From Candidatus Iainarchaeum sp. (GTDB lineage: Archaea; Iainarchaeota; Iainarchaeia; Iainarchaeales; GCA-2688035): 12,341 nucleotides of DNA. Positions 9,101 through 12,341 of this stretch are shown one piece after another (within the stretch, counting starts at the first letter, position 1; each line of letters opens with the position of its first letter). Under the pieces are notes generated by a model. That model was not told the origin of the DNA. It worked only from the letters and a program-made list of their open reading frames with translations, and made no database searches. Both the position numbers and the translations under genes were made by a program. Where the stretch lies: assembly GCA_028712575.1 (NCBI GenBank), contig JAQTPU010000017.1, forward strand, positions 1-12,341. The letters are read 5' to 3'.

Positions 9101-11335
9101 GGAACAGCGGCATTTGACACGTGCGAAAAAATGAACGGGACAACAAGCGAAAAGGCGTTCAAGGAATACGGTTTTGACAGGCTTATCTGGAAATGGAACT
9201 GGGCAGACATAGGGGAATATGCATGCGATGAAACCGCAAGTTTAAAAACAGGTTACAGTGCAGGCACGGGCGGAATGTTCTGCGATGCGACGCAATTCGC
9301 GGTTGAACTGAACAAAAAAGGGAAGAAAATCACGGATTATGCAGGCCTGATAAAAGATGAAAAGGTTGTTGACAAGGACGGAACTGCGGCAACAACTGCG
9401 CCTTCAACACAGCCGTCAGGGGAAGCTTCAGGCCTTGAGGTTGTTTTAAAGGATTCAAAAGCCCTGGACAATGCAAAAAACTCGCTCGAAATATTCAGGT
9501 GGGCATTGAAGCAGGCTGAAATCACTGATTATGCAATAGAAGACGAAATGGGTGCGTCAGCAAACGAAAGCTTCAAAGAAGTTATGTTTTACAACAAAGC
9601 GGGCGACAGTTTCTTGTCGCTGAAGTTCAGCGAAACAGAACAGGACTCCGCAATAAAGTCCGCACTCGGCGCAGAGGATTATGCAAAAGTAAAGGCGGCT
9701 TTGAAAGCGATACAGGATGAAACTGCAAAGACTGCTTCGGATGCAAAGGTTCTGAATGCAGAGCTCAAGAAAATAAAGGATGCCCTTGTAACAGTAAACG
9801 GCGCGAATACAAAGCTGAAACACCCTGTTTACATTGTCCTGGAAATTGATTCTGCAAAATTGGGAGACGATGAAAAGAAAACAGCAGAGCTCTTCGGAAT
9901 GCGCACGCTGGGCACCGGAAAGGGCTATATGACTATTGCGGATTATTTGGCGCTCCAGACAGCAATTGCCGATGCCGCGGAAAATGGCTGCAAAAAACCG
10001 GACGGCACTGCGGCAAAAAGCCTGCAGGAAGCCGCAAAGTGCACTGTTACACCGCTTTTCCCAAGGCCTTCAAGAACCGGGCCTGTTGCGCAATTGGCTG
10101 TGGAAACTTCTTTCCTTGACAAGCTTGCGGAAAATTCGGGCTTTTTGCTTGTTCCGGCGCATACGCAGGAAATGAACATTGAAAGCCAGAAAGGCCTTGT
10201 GGAATATGTGATGAAAAACGGAAAAATGGTTCAGACACCCGCAGGGTATGAAGCAAAAACACTGCTTGACTTTTACAGGGACAATATTTCATTCAATTCG
10301 TATCTGATTAAGGATAATTATTCAAAAATTTTCAGGGAACAGTTTGCCGGAATTTACAGGGACATTGCAGACAAGGGAATTGCGGACTTTGCCCAGGCTG
10401 CAATAAGCGGGCAGCCTCTTGCCGAATCCGGAAAATACAGTGTTTCTGCGGGCTATTACTGGGGAAAAAACCCGAACTGGGCAATAGGCCTGGACAAAAA
10501 AGTGAACAATCTTTCAGGGCTGCAGGCAGAACTTGAAGCGCCAAGCCTTGCAAACAACATTTTCCTGAAAATGCCGTTTGACGCAAAAATTTCTGCAGTT
10601 GCAAACAGGGATTATGGAGTGAAATTTTCAAACCTTGACGAAAAATTATTGATAGCCCCGATTGAAGGCACTGACTTTCTCAAGCCTGCGCCTGCAGCAG
10701 GGGGCACTGTAAAGGCAGCCACACTTGAGAATTACAAGGACACTAAAGGCGGCCAGATTTTGAAGGTGACTGACACTGAATTGACTTTCACTCCCTCAAA
10801 GGGAACACTGCTTTCAATGAAATTGAATGGGGCAGGGGGCAAGACAACTGTATTGTACAGGCTTGCAAAATCAGGCAATCTTGACAGTTATGAAGACGCG
10901 CCTTTCAAATGGGTTGCCGCAGGAACAACAGCAAGTTCTGCAACAGACAGGAAAATAACAAGCAACGAGGTTTCCGGCATCTGCACAAGCGTTTCGCAGG
11001 ACTGGTTCGGCCTGCCGCCTGCAAAGTACGGCTCTTCAGATTTCAAGGCAATAATGTTCCTGCCAACCGCAACAGGAAGCCCGGCTTATGACCTTGTTGG
11101 CAGGTGCGCCAATTCGTCCGCAACAATTACTGCTACGGGCGCAATTCCGGCTGCAATCAGCATGGATTCAAAGACAACTGCGCCGCAGAGCGCAAGGTTT
11201 GAGGCCCAGAAAGCCACTGATTATACTGTTTACAGCTATCTCGAAAAAATCAAGTCAAGCGAAGTCTGCGTGATAGCAAAGGATGCAGGAATCGAACTGA
11301 AATGGAATTCGGCAAAAATAGCCGGCCAGAAATAA
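3134..11335 (+). CDS. Giant single-pass surface protein with carboxypeptidase-regulatory-like Ig repeats and Tyr/Gly-rich inserts
   Basis: Intact 2733-residue protein. Residues 1-42 form a charged, probably cytoplasmic segment containing EDKYYGFLDWLD and PSF. Residues ~43-66 are one strong transmembrane helix with positive charges on the N side, so ~2670 residues should be outside. Residues ~71-586 hold six tandem carboxypeptidase-regulatory-like beta-sandwich repeats. Residues ~590-910 are beta-rich and unassigned, with a C775/C780 pair. Another repeat of the same type covers ~913-1005 (NKPVSEAAVTIYL, TNAKGEMGY, KPGYKNAEI). Residues ~1010-1700 contain cysteine-paired beta domains (C1129/C1156, C1265/C1391, C1468/C1494) with Tyr/Gly-rich inserts at ~1281-1380 and ~1517-1685. 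Residues ~1700-2733 are not recognised; they contain a duplicated FDTCEK, a Trp/Cys cluster (WKWNW, FCDATQF) and a Thr/Ser/Pro linker at ~2081-2100. There is no C-terminal anchor. The start is supported by alignment with the paralogue at 11437. A structural or adhesive surface role is inferred; no enzyme motif was seen. Confidence 0.93.
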   Translation: MGVKDLYFKIEDKYYGFLDWLDKRGLNLYPVVDAVESRGMPSFPVFILIIILIIIGLWFLIGFMLVPAQANVSFLVTDETDSSPLEGAQITVTAAGEEKNYFTESNGEKQISLQIGQADITVEKTGYETRARSISIGQNMEKQVFSLSRAAQFLSRTIQIMNDRTSQLLLQEITLDLGCSNSEANYSETKTTNNGKLEVQIPENCGRLIAKPASGFTSTQNSLDITDASVQLFLDPVVTEKGTINAAIKSSDGSAIVGATARLLKGSGVEERVDYSSNSGSVSFTNVPTGTYYLVVHAPGFEDYDGKNETKELLADQSITFTVEMGTVSTGTIKILVKDASAKSPVKNAVARLKKDGTTLDTQYTDDAGNAEFDAAVGVAYGLEIDHPNYMLAAVNNVTAKETVNEIFLEASTPGNSNTVYVTVVDARENPVENVKLVLKKDGKQFGAQKTTGSDGKAEFANLPLAAYSVYAEKKGFQPKESEQITLVARQKNELKIALGIGYGKIKIITRDSDGTPLENATVTAKNILDEKIEFEDVTNSEGIVEFELRADKTIYATAEAEGYLPYHTIKIAPDPDSTVEKEIFMVKDVSRLEVDFRLVAGSETVSGSVTEGMQYTARLLLKIPKKTSYGQAGIHFRTGAVETGKTRSMQQDNAYIKEVRASARDIVRGTTYTPDLGYGQDSANLTAGDAKWANVTWKNVSAGIYEMEADVQVKGTANLGDVVELWYRGFGKSASYARFPADKELGNAESTANKQALYANANLARFTVGPSNLCGTFFCKSYTIEDLSTNIKTSVVDRYPAKIGNLYKLAFTISNNSDQLFTASVLKIANATEGIRFLDYTVRDAFGLESKGTVNGYELQKEIGDMQKNSAVFGAITFIAEKDGANPVDISIVSDTGSAFSESIIVDVEPAKEMQITLLPKTIVPLIDNELLIKVTDGNKPVSEAAVTIYLNDASVFSGKTNAKGEMGYKLQSPNSGSVLKIAASKPGYKNAEISVQVTNEILMVTPPEIVETLNSTAFEKEIGIRVKNATQIPLKISSLSADIMPNDLIEFSWPEDLIAKEIPVNGDLNFFIKARLTEKGLLLEKTATPKGSLAIEVKNESLGRTFVKNIPTEIRIALNGAADDAKCLAIDPGKWEIVTGTETKTMELTLLNSCMVSGNSISLKNLQAKIDWKDSEEIGSFEIIDSSNAGLAQGEIGKTFSTLLPVFDPDNGTTIILEFTPNEGTAEAEPVIVFQAVNPTEKKIETISAKLATTISINELSECIKVSPDGLTLYPASFNTGYDQYSSFGYNPTANNGFGTDAYSGYSSPTVPGTTSGYLEAAAGSKINLAGKTAMLESGGYIGSNSLPQNSYPYSQSDIPFQSRYYDNASAASMSYALGVDSIKIENTCTTAVDITLAADAGLTAAKDKLTLDPETSESVKIESGYQLGLFNVAVNAKIKGSKDKAVKIKDVAAEVLRPEEISDDCIDLQPKRISLNSFYGEPQPGRIYNYCYHLGVNLEKTDRVVEFACRVTGQPGMSGMGMYSNIAKPGTLNFSNPVYGNTLPITTGTPYDPTTGAYTGGYGSSAYSPLTTTGYLNSGYGAPQAYTPTSSMYNYTGTPFTSPNYSMNETYLPQGASAPYGQGYYNTINQGTGYGNYGNGYYYPGVNSSYGGTSSGYLGGGGYTGAYPYGSNGQNYAMQGGFEGACPVIDSVYIMGEKKMPQGNGMTQVLEYEVTPNMQYRQQLCPYGSQLPYENLMGLRMAMMGSYYRSNINSTAQVNYSTPVGAQTAFFRVELEDAWGAGEGLDACLLNAMRMIPFQQAMQGAPFAGALPPAVGNPQAAPEKCININALDEQAVWLKAASSLKGFVPQDSIYWQDGKAHAFIPQYPNGAMILNLAACGATDKIELKETAKKKAGDIELGFEIVEDGHNIKMTTDRSALKTKCAKAETTIKIVLKRPAAYSGAKEFDLKAKVWVLHPSVTAAELADSKFFDTCEKAPATGTGPDTGTAAFDTCEKMNGTTSEKAFKEYGFDRLIWKWNWADIGEYACDETASLKTGYSAGTGGMFCDATQFAVELNKKGKKITDYAGLIKDEKVVDKDGTAATTAPSTQPSGEASGLEVVLKDSKALDNAKNSLEIFRWALKQAEITDYAIEDEMGASANESFKEVMFYNKAGDSFLSLKFSETEQDSAIKSALGAEDYAKVKAALKAIQDETAKTASDAKVLNAELKKIKDALVTVNGANTKLKHPVYIVLEIDSAKLGDDEKKTAELFGMRTLGTGKGYMTIADYLALQTAIADAAENGCKKPDGTAAKSLQEAAKCTVTPLFPRPSRTGPVAQLAVETSFLDKLAENSGFLLVPAHTQEMNIESQKGLVEYVMKNGKMVQTPAGYEAKTLLDFYRDNISFNSYLIKDNYSKIFREQFAGIYRDIADKGIADFAQAAISGQPLAESGKYSVSAGYYWGKNPNWAIGLDKKVNNLSGLQAELEAPSLANNIFLKMPFDAKISAVANRDYGVKFSNLDEKLLIAPIEGTDFLKPAPAAGGTVKAATLENYKDTKGGQILKVTDTELTFTPSKGTLLSMKLNGAGGKTTVLYRLAKSGNLDSYEDAPFKWVAAGTTASSATDRKITSNEVSGICTSVSQDWFGLPPAKYGSSDFKAIMFLPTATGSPAYDLVGRCANSSATITATGAIPAAISMDSKTTAPQSARFEAQKATDYTVYSYLEKIKSSEVCVIAKDAGIELKWNSAKIAGQK
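3344..4894 (+). repeat. Six tandem carboxypeptidase-regulatory-like (transthyretin-like Ig) domains encoded in the giant gene
   Basis: Protein-level repeats of ~80-90 residues lie at about residues 71-148, 155-238, 242-325, 331-411, 418-498 and 503-586. Most show the family pattern: a strand, then PL/PV plus E/V-N-A (SPLEGAQITV, SPVKNAVARL, NPVENVKLVL, TPLENATVTA); then T-D/S-x-G-x-A/V-x-F (TTGSDGKAEF, TNSEGIVEF, DDAGNAEF); then a Y-x-V/L-strand ending in GY/GF/NY (EKTGYE, HAPGFE, KKGFQ, AEGYLP). The second unit carries a cysteine pair, C179/C205. The copies have diverged strongly in DNA, so this is an old domain array and not a recent DNA repeat. Such domains usually act as rigid spacers in exported proteins. 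Confidence 0.75.
6974..7276 (+). other. Tyr/Gly/Ser/Asn-rich low-complexity insert 1 in the giant protein
   Basis: Residues ~1281-1380 are dominated by Gly, Ser, Tyr, Asn, Thr, Ala and Pro, with 12 tyrosines by hand count and few charged residues. It begins just after the strand CIKVSPDGLTLYPAS and ends just before DSIKIENTC, so it sits between two cysteine-bearing strands of one beta domain. It contains the hexapeptide TTSGYL (7079-7096), shared with insert 2. Confidence 0.75.
7682..8188 (+). other. Tyr/Gly-rich prion-like low-complexity insert 2 in the giant protein
   Basis: Residues ~1517-1685 contain 27 tyrosines in about 168 residues by hand count, with abundant Gly, Ser, Asn, Thr and Pro and almost no charge (one Lys, one Glu and one Asp noticed). 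Dipeptides GY, YG, AY and NY recur; TTTGYL (7853-7870) and TSSGYL (8099-8116) echo insert 1. It lies between C1512 (FACRVTG) and C1689 (GACPV). Gly and Tyr codons vary (GGA/GGC/GGT/GGG, TAT/TAC), so the composition is held at the protein level and not by expansion of a DNA repeat. Confidence 0.8.
9053..9130 (+). repeat. Duplicated FDTCEK segment, 60-nt period
   Basis: FDTCEK is encoded at 9053-9070 (residues 1974-1979) and again at 9113-9130 (1994-1999). The two 18-nt copies match at 16 positions and are separated by a Thr/Gly/Pro/Ala linker. The spacing is exactly 20 codons, which fits an in-frame local duplication that left two cysteines in tandem. Confidence 0.6.
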
Positions 11336-11342
11336 GCGTTCA

Positions 11343-11360
11343 GAAAGGCTTTTTAATAAT
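11343..11360 (+). promoter_or_regulatory. Possible BRE/TATA element before the paralogue gene
   Basis: Eight bases after the giant gene's stop, a purine-rich AAAGG resembling an archaeal BRE is followed by CTTTTTAATAAT (11349-11360), a TATA-like element. A start ~25 nt downstream would fall near 11380 and give a leader of roughly 55 nt before 11437, longer than those of the two preceding genes. The T-tract at 11350-11354 might also help terminate the giant's transcript. Confidence 0.4.
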
Positions 11361-11377
11361 AAAGGCAATAATCCATA

Positions 11378-11414
11378 CTGGCAGATTAATTTGTCAATCA
11401 GGCCAAATTGCCAG
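11378..11414 (+). promoter_or_regulatory. Bulged inverted repeat in the presumed leader of the paralogue gene
   Basis: CTGGC (11378-11382) plus AATTTG (11388-11393) pair perfectly with CAAATTGCCAG (11404-11414). This gives an 11-bp stem with a 5-nt bulge (AGATT) on the left arm and a 10-nt loop (11394-11403). It is not followed by a T-tract, so it is not a classical terminator. A second small palindrome, CCAGCTGG (11411-11418), overlaps its right arm. It could be an RNA hairpin or a protein-binding site; a role is not shown. Confidence 0.4.
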
Positions 11415-11436
11415 CTGGATTTTAGGGATGGATAAA

Positions 11437-12341
11437 ATGGGGATTCTTGACGGCATTAAAAACATTTATTATGCCGGAGAAGACAAGTGGTATGCCTTCT
11501 GGGACAGGGTTGATTCAAAAATACCTGTTTATGGCTTAATTGAAAAAATAGACAAGGCAATTCCCAGCTTTGTTTTGTTCCTTCTTGTTGTTGCAGCAAT
11601 AATCCTTTTTGCTTCCTGGGGGGCAATAGGCGGAATTTTTGTACAGCACGAATTCAATGTTCTGGTGCTTGATTCCGAAGAAAATCCCCTGCCGAATTCC
11701 CATGTGGAAATACTGCTTAATGAAAAAAGCATTTTTTCCGATTTCACAAATGAGCTTGGGGAATCGTCTGCAATTACAGTGCCCCTGAATTCGGTGCTTG
11801 CCGTGGCTGTTGCAAAAGAAGGGTTTGAAGAGGCCTCAAAACAGATAACAATTGAAAGGCCGAAGCAGAAGCTTGAGGTGCGGCTGCAGGCTGTTGAAGT
11901 GGAGCAGGAAATCAGCCTTGTCATAAAAGACCAGTACAACCAGCCTGTTACTGACGCTGTTGTCGTTACTTTTGCATGCAAAAATCCTGGCATTGCCCCC
12001 CCTACTGAAAAAACAGTTACAAACGGAAGGCTTGCAATAATAGAGCCGAAAAGTTGCGGCGGCCTTATTGCATCCCTTGACAGTTCGAGATATGCAAAAA
12101 TAAATTCAAGGGCGCTAAGTTCAGGAGAGCAGACAATCTTCCTTAAATCACTTGACAACCCGCCAGACCCTGAAAATCCAGCAAACGGCTCCTTGAGGGT
12201 TTTCCTGAAATCAGACAATGCCGCTGTCACAGAGCCTGTCACTGTCTATATTTACAGGGACAACGGTGCAGGAGGAATAGGGCCTCTTGACACAAAGGAA
12301 TCCGAAAACGGCTCTGTAGAATTTTCAAAGGCACCTGGGCA
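11437..12341 (+). CDS. N-terminal part of a second giant-type surface protein, paralogue of the 3134-11335 gene (3' end outside the window)
   Basis: The frame stays open to the right edge, giving 301 residues. Residues 1-44 are a charged segment with EDKWYAFWDRVD and IPSF; ~45-68 form a transmembrane helix; ~71-150 are a carboxypeptidase-regulatory-like repeat (ENPLPNSHVEIL, TNELGES, KEGFEEASKQI). Residues ~157-238 are a second repeat with C181/C207 (TVTNGRLAIIEP, SCGGLIA), and a third starts near 252 (GSLRVFLKS, NGSVEF). Order and spacing match the giant upstream, including cysteines 26 residues apart in both, so this is a tandem duplicate. I choose the ATG at 11437 because MGILDG aligns with the giant's MGVKDL; an in-frame ATG at 11428 would add only three residues (MDK), and purine-rich AGGGATGG lies just before 11437 as a weak ribosome site. 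Probable N-in/C-out topology. Full length and C-terminal content are unknown. Confidence 0.88.
   Translation, partial: MGILDGIKNIYYAGEDKWYAFWDRVDSKIPVYGLIEKIDKAIPSFVLFLLVVAAIILFASWGAIGGIFVQHEFNVLVLDSEENPLPNSHVEILLNEKSIFSDFTNELGESSAITVPLNSVLAVAVAKEGFEEASKQITIERPKQKLEVRLQAVEVEQEISLVIKDQYNQPVTDAVVVTFACKNPGIAPPTEKTVTNGRLAIIEPKSCGGLIASLDSSRYAKINSRALSSGEQTIFLKSLDNPPDPENPANGSLRVFLKSDNAAVTEPVTVYIYRDNGAGGIGPLDTKESENGSVEFSKAPG

Noticed and set aside
11428..11436. Alternative start ATG at 11428 for the paralogue
   Set aside because: In frame but only three codons longer; the homologous N-terminus (MG-[VI]-x-D) aligns at 11437, and the bases at 11424-11431 fit better as a weak ribosome site for 11437.
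11529..12242. 237-codon minus-strand open frame opposite the paralogue
   Set aside because: The plus strand here encodes a protein clearly homologous to the upstream giant; the antisense translation shows no domain.
1..12341. tRNA, rRNA, CRISPR array, insertion sequence or attachment site
   Set aside because: No direct-repeat/spacer series, transposase motif, terminal inverted repeats or cloverleaf-like sequence was seen in reading either strand; the short gaps are AT-rich promoter-like sequence.

Overview
The window looks like the envelope or cell-surface locus of an archaeon. The reasons are an archaeal-type TATA box (TTTATATA) 33 nt before one start codon, start codons without strong Shine-Dalgarno sequences, arginine written mostly as AGG, and very long membrane-anchored proteins made of beta-sandwich domains. 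The overall style recalls DPANN archaea (Diapherotrites or Micrarchaeota-like). That placement is an impression from gene style only; the window holds no rRNA or other phylogenetic marker.

All four genes are on the + strand and the window is about 98% coding. From left to right: (1) the C-terminal 452 residues of an unrecognised protein that begins left of the window (2-1360); (2) a 538-residue protein with one prepilin-like N-terminal membrane segment and a cysteine-rich exported part (1412-3028); (3) an intact 2733-residue giant surface protein (3134-11335); (4) the first 301 residues of a paralogue of the giant, cut by the right edge (11437-12341). The gaps are 51, 105 and 101 nt. Each holds a possible TATA element, and the last also holds a bulged inverted repeat in the presumed leader of gene 4. 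No RNA gene, CRISPR array, insertion sequence or credible minus-strand gene was seen.

The giant has, in order: a ~40-residue charged N-terminal segment; a single transmembrane anchor; six carboxypeptidase-regulatory-like (transthyretin-like Ig) repeats; unassigned beta-rich segments; a seventh repeat of the same kind; a set of cysteine-paired beta domains, two of which are interrupted by tyrosine/glycine/serine/asparagine-rich low-complexity inserts of about 100 and 170 residues; and a ~1000-residue C-terminal part with no family I recognise. Gene 4 repeats the start of this architecture co-linearly, including a cysteine pair with identical spacing, so the two are tandem duplicates.

My working picture is that genes 2-4, and perhaps gene 1, build a surface structure: long stalk-like proteins anchored by their N-termini plus a pilin-like subunit. 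The sequence supports export, anchoring and the Ig-repeat composition. The biological role (adhesion, host contact, surface layer) is inference.
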